Source of the DNA: Candidatus Vecturithrix granuli
GTDB taxonomy: Bacteria > Moduliflexota > Moduliflexia > Moduliflexales > Moduliflexaceae
Assembly: GCA_000739535.1 (NCBI GenBank)
Contig: DF820466.1
Coordinates: forward strand, 696,321-760,320
Direction of reading: 5' to 3'
Length of the DNA stretch: 64,000 bases
Below the pieces are notes generated by a model. It was not told where the DNA came from. It saw only the letters and a list, made by a program, of their open reading frames with translations, and ran no database searches. Position numbers and translations under genes: made by a program. Below are positions 35,451 to 42,545 of the stretch, in pieces. Numbering within the stretch: position 1 is the stretch's first letter; each line of letters opens with the position of its first letter.

Positions 35451-36188
35451 ATGCACGATGCACAACGCTTATATCATGATCTGGCCTGGATCTGGCCGAT
35501 TATGAGTCCACCGGAAGAGTATGTCCAGGAAACGGAATGGATCAGCCGCATCATCCGCCAATATGCTGAGATTGGTGTCAAGACGATTTTGCACTTAGGC
35601 TGCGGCGGCGGACATATTGATTTGACCTTGAAAAAACACTTTCAAGTAACAGGCGTTGACCTCAGTGACGAGATGCTGGCGCTCGCGCGCGTATTAAACC
35701 CGGAAGTGACCTATTTTTAGGGCGATATGCGGACTGTTCAGCTTGAAAAATTCTTTGATGCAGTTCTGCTTGCTGATTCGATCGCCTATATGCTGACAGA
35801 AGAAGACTTGCGAGCCGCATTTCGTTCGGCCTGGACCCACCTCAAACCTGGCGGCGTGCTGCTCACCTTCGCAGAATTCACGCAGGAGCGATTTCAACAG
35901 CATCACACCGAATGTACGACCCATGCTCAGGGAGATGTGGAAATTACCTATATCGAAAACTACTACGATCCCGATCCTGGGGATACAACTTATGAAGCCA
36001 CCTTTGTCTATCTTATCCGGCGTCAGAGGAAATTAGAAATTCAGACTGATGCCCACATCGTCGGAATTTTCCCCTTAGAACTCTGGCCCCGCTGCCTGCA
36101 AGACGTTGGATTTCAAGTGCAGCAGCTCGCCTTTGAAGGCTATGATATTCCGACCTTTGTCTGTCTAAAGGCTATCCATGCTGCCTGA
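35451..36188 (+). pseudogene. SAM methyltransferase split by in-frame amber
   Basis: Class I methyltransferase of about 245 residues. Motif I is LHLGCGGGHIDL, then GVDLSDEML; after the stop it continues in the same frame with GDMRTV and LKPGGVLLTF. A single TAG at 35718-35720 sits where homologues have Gln in the conserved (L/F)QGDMR motif, so one C-to-T change accounts for it. Both halves show no other damage, so the lesion is recent, a sequencing error, or read through. TTG at 35436 is an alternative start nearer to the SD. Function unknown beyond AdoMet binding. Confidence 0.75.
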
Positions 36189-36351
36189 AAATTTGAACGC
36201 CCTCTTTCAAGACCTTCAGTCCAAACCGGCGAAATAAATTAACAGGGAAACTCGCCTGAATCAAATGCGTTCACAGATCGCAGATGCCGCTCGTCATAAT
36301 ACGCGTCGTAAGAAATGTTCATGGCTTATAATGCCGCCGATAACATTTTGA
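36178..36351 (+). pseudogene. Decayed ORF overlapping the methyltransferase end
   Basis: ATG at 36178 overlaps the methyltransferase stop by 11 bp. It opens 19 codons (MLPENLNALFQDLQSK...) to a TAA at 36235. The same frame then continues with a polar, helical stretch (RLNQMRSQIADAARHNTRR) to TGA at 36349. It looks like a small coupled gene broken by a stop. No family recognised. Confidence 0.3.
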
Positions 36352-36508
36352 GAATGTGTTTGGCTAATTTTTCATTGATCTCACGATGTCGGGGGACCGG
36401 CTGGCAAACTCCAGTATTGGGATTTTGATACCAATCGTGGTTGCCTCCGTGTCGAATCAGCACACAGCCTGTGCTTTTGATTTTTCTAATCAACCCTGTG
36501 CGTCTCAT
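36326..36508 (-). CDS. hicA: HicA-type toxin
   Basis: A 60-residue protein of the HicA/YcfA mRNA-interferase family. The dsRBD-like fold is shown by GLIRKIKSTGCVLIRHGGNHDWY, with the catalytic His in HGGNHD, then PVPRHREINEKLAKHILK. Full length for the family. It cleaves mRNA when not bound by HicB. Its ATG overlaps the antitoxin stop by 4 bp (ATGA), so translation is coupled and antitoxin-first. It appears intact among broken neighbours. Confidence 0.85.
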   Translation of the reverse strand: MRRTGLIRKIKSTGCVLIRHGGNHDWYQNPNTGVCQPVPRHREINEKLAKHILKMLSAAL

Positions 36509-36696
36509 GCCACAACCAATTCCCCGACATGGGTTACAAGCGGAATATGCCCCTGAACAATCTCAGCAAAAATATCTTTTAAATTCTCCCGCAATTCTTC
36601 AAGGGTCTGCCCCTGTGTCATAAAATCCGGATAATCCTGAAGATAGCCAAGCCAGAAATCTTTATCCTGCCAATAAACAAATTTTATCGTTTTCAT
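36505..36696 (-). CDS. hicB: HicB-type antitoxin
   Basis: A 63-residue short HicB. It has the typical YxxxDFWLGYLQDYPDFMTQGQTLEELRENL pattern of the RNase-H-like fold and a short C-terminus (VTHVGELVVA) without a clear DNA-binding domain, as in other minimal HicBs. The ATG at 36696 is preferred over an earlier in-frame ATG 27 bp upstream because GGTGG lies 8 bp before it. It neutralises the adjacent HicA. Antitoxin-first order is common in this subtype. Confidence 0.85.
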   Translation of the reverse strand: MKTIKFVYWQDKDFWLGYLQDYPDFMTQGQTLEELRENLKDIFAEIVQGHIPLVTHVGELVVA

Positions 36697-36737
36697 AGAG
36701 ATCCACCTCTCTCCTATGTTCATTATGAGATGCTAAA

Positions 36738-36766
36738 TATTGAATGATGAATGAAGATAATGTCAA
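36738..36766 (-). promoter_or_regulatory. Promoter for hicBA
   Basis: On the minus strand TTGACA (36761-36766) and TCAATA (36738-36743) are 17 bp apart, about 40 bp upstream of hicB. Confidence 0.5.
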
Positions 36767-36939
36767 GTAATATAGTGGGCGAAAAGAAAAAGAACCGTCG
36801 TAGGGCGGATTGCCCCTTCGTGCCTGAAGGAATCCAAATGGATACCCCACGAAAGCTTTTTCACTTGACAGAGAAAAGGGGTGTCGCGCAGAATAGCTGA
36901 TGAACAGAAGTATGAATAATCCGGGATCAAACATGAACA

Positions 36940-37239
36940 ATGAACATCTTTATCTCCTACAGCCGCAAAGATGCAGCTTTTGTTGAGCGATTGAAAACCG
37001 CACTGGAAGCCGGAAAGATCGGCATCACCATCGATACTGAGTCTCTGGCCTTTGGCGACAATCTGCAAGAGTTTGTCGATCGCTCGGTGCGGGAGACGGA
37101 CTTGACGATTGCGGTCATCTCGCGCAACAGCTTACAGTCCGTGTTGGTCGTCGCTGAAGCCCTGGAAACCTTGATGTATGAAAAGGTACTGGGACGCAAG
37201 AAGTATCCTGCCGATCTACAACGACATGAATGGCGATAA
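36940..37239 (+). pseudogene. TIR domain protein fragment
   Basis: The N-terminus is a TIR domain: IFISYSRKDAAFVERLKTALE at residues 3-23, the acidic-loop segment ITIDTESLAFGDNLQEFVDRSV, and TDLTIAVISRNSLQSV. It stops near residue 85, about half to two thirds of a domain, then runs into a palindromic repeat that supplies the last residues. The TIR NADase glutamate region is incomplete. It is likely a truncated defence or signalling gene. Confidence 0.65.
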
Positions 37240-37271
37240 GCAAGAATTTGGATGATTTGCCTATCGTTCAT
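37227..37271. repeat. Palindromic unit with ATGAA / TTCAT ends
   Basis: ATGAATGGCGATAAGCAAGAAT ... CTATCGTTCAT. It shares GGCGATAAGCAAGAAT with the payload at 6439 and lies at the truncated end of the TIR gene. Confidence 0.45.
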
Positions 37272-37286
37272 ATAAAAAAACCTTGA

Positions 37287-37571
37287 CTCCAGTCCAAAAA
37301 CCTCATCGCATCAATTCAGGATCACCTCAAGCAGATCGCCAAACAGAGCAGACGCGATGTAGATGCCGTGCTGCTGCAATTTTTTCAGGAACGGTTTCTG
37401 TATCGTGTGTCCATGTCTGCGTATGTGGAGAATTTGATCCTGAAAGGCGCGCTGCTGTTGCTGATCAACCATATAGACCGGTTCAGACCGACCAAAGATA
37501 TTGATTTTCTTGGAAGACGACTTGATCATGCTCCTGACAACCTTGTCCGCATCATCAGGGAGATCGCTTAA
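37287..37571 (+). pseudogene. AbiEii-type nucleotidyltransferase fragment
   Basis: The reading frame from 37287 gives SKNLIASIQDHLKQIAKQS, ERFLYRVSMSAYVENLILKGALLLL and FRPTKDIDFLGRR, the N-terminal hallmark of AbiEii/AbiGii toxins including the DID-type nucleotidyltransferase motif. The normal start codon is missing (TGA just upstream), and the frame stops after about 95 residues of roughly 300. No AbiEi antitoxin is adjacent. It is a remnant of an abortive-infection toxin-antitoxin system. Confidence 0.7.
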
Positions 37572-37585
37572 TAAATCAAGGCATT

Positions 37586-37786
37586 ATGGATACGATGCTG
37601 ACAGTTAAAAATGAGGACTTGCAAGCTCTCAATTCTGTACAGGCTGTCGAGTTTTTCCGTGAACTCCTGTATGCAGAAGCGACGAGAATTGGTGTTCCTC
37701 TGAAGAATATCAACATTTCAACCTGGATTGATGTGCCTGATGGGGGCATAGATGCCTCAATTCATACAGACACGATTTCAGGATAG
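37586..37786 (+). pseudogene. N-terminal fragment, VPDGGIDAS motif
   Basis: A 66-residue ORF with an NxxDLQALNSVQAVEFFRELLYAEATRIG helix and a WIDVPDGGIDAS motif, then a stop. The GGID pattern after a basic helical region resembles the N-termini of large defence-type nucleases or NTPases, but I do not recognise a specific family. It is probably a severed 5' end. Confidence 0.4.
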
Positions 37787-37894
37787 GAGAGTTTCATCTC
37801 AACCGGATTGAACTGTGAGTGCGGGTATCGTGAATTTCAGGCCCAGGTGTGGAGCCTCAATAATCTTATCAGTTTTCTGCGGCCATTTCCCTCC

Positions 37895-37981
37895 TTAGAC
37901 CTTCGAGTGAATGGAAATCACAAAGGGTTTTCTTTCCAATAAGACATCTAAGACGATATTGGTATCAAATAACACTTTCAC
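37895..37981 (-). pseudogene. VapC (PIN domain) toxin N-terminal fragment
   Basis: GTG start and 28 codons reading KVLFDTNIVLDVLLERKPF, the first strand of a PIN-domain ribonuclease with its first catalytic Asp (FDTN), then a few residues and TAA. The remaining acidic residues are gone. It overlaps the antitoxin remnant by 4 bp (GTGA), the normal VapBC arrangement. Confidence 0.6.
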
Positions 37982-38037
37982 AGATATTTCTCCTCAAGAT
38001 AGGTCTTGTAATCGTGTTCAGCAATCGTTGCCTGCAT
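37978..38037 (-). pseudogene. VapB-like antitoxin C-terminal remnant
   Basis: Nineteen codons (MQATIAEHDYKTYLEEKYL) end in TGA, overlapping the VapC start. The KTYLEEKYL ending is typical of antitoxins preceding PIN toxins. An AGGAGGG box lies just upstream, so the peptide may still be made. The DNA-binding part is missing. Confidence 0.45.
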
Positions 38038-38398
38038 AAAAACCCTCCTGTTTATCAGAAAATATATCTTTCGAGAGCACAGAAATATAATAGCGTCTCC
38101 CTTCTGAATTGTCAAATATTTCTTTCGCTTTCAATGCTTCTGTTTCACGCTATTCAGGATGTGGGGCGGTGGTGGCCGTTTCATTTTCCTTCAAGCACTT
38201 TCCAATATCCTTGCCTGGCTGAGCTGATGCAGGAGATGGCGCCCTTATCGTGTAACACCACGAATCTGTCAAAGGAAAATATGGAAAAGGATCATCTTGG
38301 AGCAAGAAAGCGGTTGACATTCTTTGAAGGTCTGATAGAGTAGGATTTGTCTGGCAGCGTTGAAATTGTTGTCACAGGTTATTGGGACGGGGAAGTTT
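38038..38398. other. No recognisable gene
   Basis: A 360-bp stretch with only short open frames and no recognisable motif. It is probably further degraded sequence of the same debris region. Confidence 0.4.
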
Positions 38399-38432
38399 AA
38401 GAAACCGGGTTTTTGGCAAAAACCCGGTTTCT
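38399..38432. repeat. AACCGGG-family hairpin at gene break
   Basis: AGAAACCGGGTTTTTGGC..AAAACCCGGTTTCT. The methyltransferase fragment begins at the very next base, so this hairpin marks a breakpoint, not a transcript end. Confidence 0.65.
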
Positions 38433-38807
38433 ATGCCTGATTCTTCTCGTTACAAAATCTACAACCCCAAAGCCGCCGACCGTCTCGGCGTGGTTTTTAC
38501 GCCCAATGAAATCGTGCGTTTCATGCTTGAGAGCGCGGATTATCTGGTCTATAAGTATTTCGGCAAACTGCTGGCTGATCCACACGTTGAGATTCTCGAC
38601 CCTGCTACCGGCACAGGCACCTTTATCACGGAACTGATCGAATATCTGCTTACGATCCTCAAGCCCATTTACCGGGATATTAAGTCAGGTGGAACGCGAA
38701 AATATTCTGAAGGCGTTTCTATAAGGAGATGCCATGAGCGTGTGCTCACCTGGCGCTATGAAAATCAGGCTCGTAGTTGCCGCTTCAGCGACGTGAAGAA
38801 ACGCTGA
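38433..38807 (+). pseudogene. Type ISP/Eco57I-like methylase fragment
   Basis: About 85 homologous residues: RLGVVFTPNEIVRFMLESAD, then EILDPATGTGTFITELIEYL, the AdoMet motif I of N6-adenine methylases in single-chain restriction enzymes. The homology begins right after a hairpin and ends near 38690, where the frame runs into a copy of the junction repeat and stops. The catalytic NPPY region is absent. It is the middle of a gene that would normally exceed 1000 residues. Confidence 0.7.
38716..38764 (+). repeat. Junction repeat, copy E
   Basis: TTCTATAAGGAGATGCC then ATGAGCGTGTGCTCAC, CTGGCGCTATGAAA. It lies 30 kb from the other four copies and interrupts the methylase fragment. Confidence 0.7.
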
Positions 38808-38834
38808 AGCGTTTACTACAAATGAGGATTTTCA
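38758..38834. repeat. Palindromic payload after copy E
   Basis: Outer ATGAAAAT (38758) and ATTTTCA (38828). Inner GTAGT..CGCTTCAGCG (38781-38790) pairs with CGCTGAAGCG..ACTAC (38802-38811). It ends in AAAGAG, a weak AGGAG equivalent. Confidence 0.65.
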
Positions 38835-38892
38835 AAAGAGTCAATATGAGATCCAATGCATCAAGTTGTCTCAAAGAAACCCGATTTTTTGC

Positions 38893-39012
38893 TCTGAGCA
38901 GGAACAAAAGATTGAGCTGGTTGACAGTGTAATTGGAGAACTTTCATCATTGAGGCTGTATTATAAAGAAGTTCAATTAGCCGTTGTGAGTATTTCCTGT
39001 GATTTTACCTGA
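38893..39012 (+). pseudogene. Possible C-terminal gene remnant
   Basis: A 39-codon open frame with protein-like composition (SEQEQKIELVDSVIGELSSL, then RLYYKEVQLAVV) ends at TGA. It lies between the repeat and the next gene and may be the 3' end of a restriction-type gene. The rest of 38835-39136 holds nothing recognisable. Confidence 0.25.
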
Positions 39013-39136
39013 GTTCACACTATTTTTTTCTTGCGTTATTTTAAAAACTACGATAGCGTGTCTTTTCAATAAGTTATCTGTATCATCTTGCAGGGTATGA
39101 GTGTTTAAAGAGTTTATTGGGCGGAGGCCAGGGACT

Positions 39137-40873
39137 ATGTTATGTCGAACATTTCTCTCGCAAAGAGGGTTTAGTCTGATCAGAGTGTTGCTCGCACTCG
39201 CGATATTGGCGGTTGTGGCGTTCTATTTTCTTCCGTATATTGGCGGCGATACGCTGTCAATCCTCAATCAAATCAGTGGCAAAGTCAAAGTTGTGGTCAA
39301 TGCCCTGATAAGTAAATTATCCGGACTGGGCAGCAGCCTTTCGGGCGGATTTGAAGGATATTGGACCAAAATTTCGCGAACCCTTGAAGAATGGGCAGAT
39401 AAATGGAATCTCAAGAAGATTTCGCAACTCGTTTCCGGGGTGGAAGATGAATGGCAAGGTGATATGGAGAAATTAATCTCGATTTCACGCTCTCGTGGAT
39501 TTGATATGTCGCGGGTTGAGCGGAATTTTGATGGATATCAGGCGAAAGAAGTCAGTTGGAAACGAGTAGAATTTTCTTATTGGGAGGATATTCGGCAACA
39601 AACCCAGGAGAAGATTGCGACAAGTATTGAGCGGTTTCGCACCCGTCCGCTAGGTTGCAGCGACTTTGTGGTTGAACTCAAAACGATTTGGGACATTGAA
39701 CAACAGTTTAATCAGGATACGCTTGAAGGGTATATTGACGCTAGTGAATCGGCTGACAGGTTGCAGCAGCCTCGCTCCGCGGCTTTTTTAGAAGAATTTC
39801 TTGACTGGCTGGCTGTGGCAAGTGCGTATCCGTCCTCAGGGAGTTGGAGCAATGATTGGTTTATGCAGCAATTAACGCAGGCAATTCCCTCGGCATCGGC
39901 CGACATAACCCTCGATTACCCCGGAATTATCAAACATATTGACACTCAGGTAAGTAGAACTCCTCATCCTATTTACCGGATTTTGGGAAATGTGACGATT
40001 GCTGAAATTTACTTGAATTATGATCTGATTAACCCTGCAGAGGATCGTTTTGATGAAGCGATTCGGCAATTATCCGAAATTGTGAACCGCTATCAGAGTA
40101 CATATAATATGTCATCCCTGGGTTTACACATGGCGTTAGGATTGCTGCACGAACGCGTCTGTAAAAACGCCGATCTGGCCATGAAAGAATTTAAGGATGT
40201 CGTCGCAATTGCAAGGCGATTGGGGTTGCGTTGCGAAGATTACAGTCTTGTGCACTATCACCTGGGAGTCATTAATTTACATCTGCGTGAGGGCAAAGAG
40301 ATCAGACCAACGTTTGAAGAGGCAGCCAGTGCCTATGCCGGAACAACGCAAGACCTTCTTGCACCGACGCCGACGCCATTGCCGACTCCTGTTCCTCCGA
40401 CGCCGACGCCCAGGCCAGAGCCTATCGAAATCAGCATCAAAATACCGAGGGCTCTGGGAACTGTAAGTCCCTCAGGTACGCGTCCGGAGCGGCCTGGCGC
40501 AGGAACCGGGACGCCGCCTGCAATAAGAACTCCTGTTCCTCCGCCTGTGGCGACCCCTGTGATTGTCCCCACGCCTGCGCCGACCCCTGGGGTGCAAATT
40601 GTGCCTCAGTCAGGCATAACTCCCACCCCTGACTGGATTAAAGGGACAGTCTCCCCGGGCGAGCGACGTCCGGAACGGGATATTCGCTTGCGGCCGCGCC
40701 CTGAGTTGGGACCCTCGAAAAAGATGAAAAAATTCGATATTGGCGATTTGTATGATCTCAGTAGAATTCCGGATGATGCTATTCGGGAATTTGAGCTCTA
40801 CCTGCAATGTCATGCTGAGGGAGAGCGAACAACAATTGCCCGGTTTATTCACGGAAAGTATCACGGAAAATAA
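39137..40873 (+). CDS. Pilin-like anchored protein with Pro-rich tail
   Basis: A 578-residue protein; ATG chosen after GGAGG. The N-terminus resembles a type IV prepilin (RGFSLIRVLLALAIL), but the conserved Glu at +5 is Arg, so it may be only a membrane anchor. The central part (about 60-400) is helical with TPR-like segments (AEIYLNYDLINPAEDRFDEAI). Residues 425-540 are a Thr/Pro linker (repeated PTPTP, TPVPP), and the last 60 residues are charged. No enzyme motif. It is followed 29 bp later by the FG-GAP protein, so the two are probably cotranscribed and act at the cell surface. Confidence 0.7.
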   Translation: MLCRTFLSQRGFSLIRVLLALAILAVVAFYFLPYIGGDTLSILNQISGKVKVVVNALISKLSGLGSSLSGGFEGYWTKISRTLEEWADKWNLKKISQLVSGVEDEWQGDMEKLISISRSRGFDMSRVERNFDGYQAKEVSWKRVEFSYWEDIRQQTQEKIATSIERFRTRPLGCSDFVVELKTIWDIEQQFNQDTLEGYIDASESADRLQQPRSAAFLEEFLDWLAVASAYPSSGSWSNDWFMQQLTQAIPSASADITLDYPGIIKHIDTQVSRTPHPIYRILGNVTIAEIYLNYDLINPAEDRFDEAIRQLSEIVNRYQSTYNMSSLGLHMALGLLHERVCKNADLAMKEFKDVVAIARRLGLRCEDYSLVHYHLGVINLHLREGKEIRPTFEEAASAYAGTTQDLLAPTPTPLPTPVPPTPTPRPEPIEISIKIPRALGTVSPSGTRPERPGAGTGTPPAIRTPVPPPVATPVIVPTPAPTPGVQIVPQSGITPTPDWIKGTVSPGERRPERDIRLRPRPELGPSKKMKKFDIGDLYDLSRIPDDAIREFELYLQCHAEGERTTIARFIHGKYHGK

Positions 40874-40902
40874 CAGAATAACCTGGAAGGAGAAGAAAAA
40901 AA

Positions 40903-41862
40903 ATGAGAAAATATCTATTTTTGATAGGTGGATTATCCGTTATCCTGGTAGGAATAATTGCGGCTCCTGCGGCTGCGCAGTATATTAGCGTGCCCGGCGT
41001 GAGCACTCATGCGCAAGGTGCTGGCATGGCGGTAGGGGATCTGGATGGCAATGGCAGACCGGAAATGATTCTCATGGCCTATCACCATGCCAAAGAAGGC
41101 AATACGTTCCGGTACAAGGTCGGCAAAGATTTGGCTCCCGATGGAACAGCGACAAGCTGGGGCCAGGTTTTTGAAGTTGCAGGCGTTGGCAAAGAGGCTC
41201 TGGGCGCTGGGGCAGCCATGGGAGATATTAACGCCAATAAAAAGCTTGATCTGGTGTTTATGGCGTATGAAAAGAACCTGTTCCGCTATAGAGTCGGTTG
41301 GGACCTGGATGCCAATGGGATTGCTTCCAGTTGGAGCGACGTGGTTGAAGTCGAAGGCGTCGGCGATCTGGCTGAAGGCGCGGGCGCGGCTCTGGGAGAT
41401 ATTGACGGCAATGGTCGTCCCGAATTAGTCCTGATGGCGTATGATAGCCCGGAAGGGCCGAATACCTTCCGTTACCGTATCGGCTGGAATATCAATCCAG
41501 GGGCCGTGACGAATAATTGGACCGGAGAAATTATTCCGGGCGTCAGCGAGGTCGCCGAAGGCGCAGGAATCGGAGTCATAGATCTTGACGGCGATGGCGT
41601 TCCGGAAATTGTGTTAATGGGAACGCAAAAACAAAAAGGGAATAACCCAATTCGTTATAAAATTGGCTGGAAATTGAGCGCGGCTGCCAAAACGCAAAAC
41701 TGGAAACAGGTTGATGAACCGACCATGGGAACCGACTTTCAAGGCGCGGATATGGCTTTTTGGGATATGCTCGGCAATGGCAAGCCTGAAATGATTCTGA
41801 TGGTGTATCAACGCGAAAAAAACGGCAACACATTTCGTTACCGCGTGACCGGCCTCCGTTAG
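40903..41862 (+). CDS. Exported FG-GAP/VCBS repeat protein
   Basis: A 319-residue protein with a signal peptide (about 1-25, cut after AAAQ). Five tandem repeats of about 60 residues follow, each with a Ca-binding-type loop (GDLDGNGRPE, GDINANKKLD, GDIDGNGRPE, IDLDGDGVPE, WDMLGNGKPE) and an NTFRYRVG-like strand. This is an FG-GAP beta-propeller, expected outside the cytoplasm with roles in adhesion or binding. Repeat 5 has lost most acidic loop residues. SD AAGGAGAAG. Shares a terminator with the convergent LysE gene. Confidence 0.8.
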   Translation: MRKYLFLIGGLSVILVGIIAAPAAAQYISVPGVSTHAQGAGMAVGDLDGNGRPEMILMAYHHAKEGNTFRYKVGKDLAPDGTATSWGQVFEVAGVGKEALGAGAAMGDINANKKLDLVFMAYEKNLFRYRVGWDLDANGIASSWSDVVEVEGVGDLAEGAGAALGDIDGNGRPELVLMAYDSPEGPNTFRYRIGWNINPGAVTNNWTGEIIPGVSEVAEGAGIGVIDLDGDGVPEIVLMGTQKQKGNNPIRYKIGWKLSAAAKTQNWKQVDEPTMGTDFQGADMAFWDMLGNGKPEMILMVYQREKNGNTFRYRVTGLR

Positions 41863-41872
41863 TGAATGTACA

Positions 41873-41908
41873 GAAAAAACCGAGTTTTTTGAAAAAACTC
41901 GGTTTTTC
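41873..41908. terminator. Bidirectional terminator between convergent genes
   Basis: GAAAAAACCGAGTTTTTTG..AAAAAACTCGGTTTTTC. A- and T-runs on both sides. Confidence 0.8.
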
Positions 41909-41918
41909 GTATTGCTCC

Positions 41919-42542
41919 TTACAATACTCCAAAAAACCGCAAACTTTCCCGTACAAATCGTAAGGCAAAGATAACCAGTAACCCTCCTAAACACCGAAGT
42001 GTATAGATATAGATTTTTCCTTTCAAGAAGGTTCGTGATTTGCCTACGATGCCAGCGATTGCGGCTAACATCCCGATTAAACAGCTATAAAACCCGATCA
42101 GAAATGAACCGGCAACTATTGCGCCCGATGTCTGGTAGGCTTTGATCAACATGGGTGTGCCTACCAATAACCAAAACATATAAGGATGGGGATTTAAAAA
42201 GTTCGTCATCGCTCCTTTGCGAAGGGATCCTGGATTGGCCCCTGCTTGTTTTCCCTGAAATTCGGTAATTTTAAAATTGCCATACGCTAAATAGAGTAAA
42301 AAGGCGGCTCCAATCAGAGAGAGCATTCCCATCATCGGGGCCACATCTGAAAATTGGGAAAGCACCGCCACTGTCAGCAAAAAAATCGGGACATCTGTGA
42401 TAAGCGGAACAAAGGCCACGAGAATGCCTTCTTTTACTCCATGCTGCACGGTCTGGGAAATCAAAAACATTTGGGTCGGTCCTGGCGAGAGACCTGCTGT
42501 CAGACCTAATACCACCCCTGAAAGAATCAATGAAAAATCCAC
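41919..42542 (-). CDS. LysE/RhtB family exporter
   Basis: A 207-residue membrane protein with about six helices. The family signature GLSPGPTQMFLISQTVQHGVKEG lies near residues 15-37, and NPHPYMFWLLVG near 110 matches the conserved NPK/NP region. It exports amino acids or analogues by proton exchange. The start is GTG, with GGAGGTAAC just upstream and only 3 bp after the mtaB stop, so the two genes form an operon. Substrate not determinable. Confidence 0.85.
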   Translation of the reverse strand: MDFSLILSGVVLGLTAGLSPGPTQMFLISQTVQHGVKEGILVAFVPLITDVPIFLLTVAVLSQFSDVAPMMGMLSLIGAAFLLYLAYGNFKITEFQGKQAGANPGSLRKGAMTNFLNPHPYMFWLLVGTPMLIKAYQTSGAIVAGSFLIGFYSCLIGMLAAIAGIVGKSRTFLKGKIYIYTLRCLGGLLVIFALRFVRESLRFFGVL

Positions 42543-42545
42543 ACG

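Noticed and set aside
35718-35720. Pyrrolysine or general TAG reassignment
   Set aside because: No nearby suppressor tRNA or Pyl genes are visible, and many remnants here are broken by ordinary stops (TAA, TGA), so a point mutation is simpler.
36940-37239. Intact TIR effector (Thoeris- or CBASS-like)
   Set aside because: The domain is truncated and no partner sensor or cyclase gene is adjacent, so a working defence system is not supported.
38014-38343. 109-codon + ORF in the debris region
   Set aside because: Starts antisense to the VapB remnant, no recognisable motif and no SD; treated as unexplained sequence.
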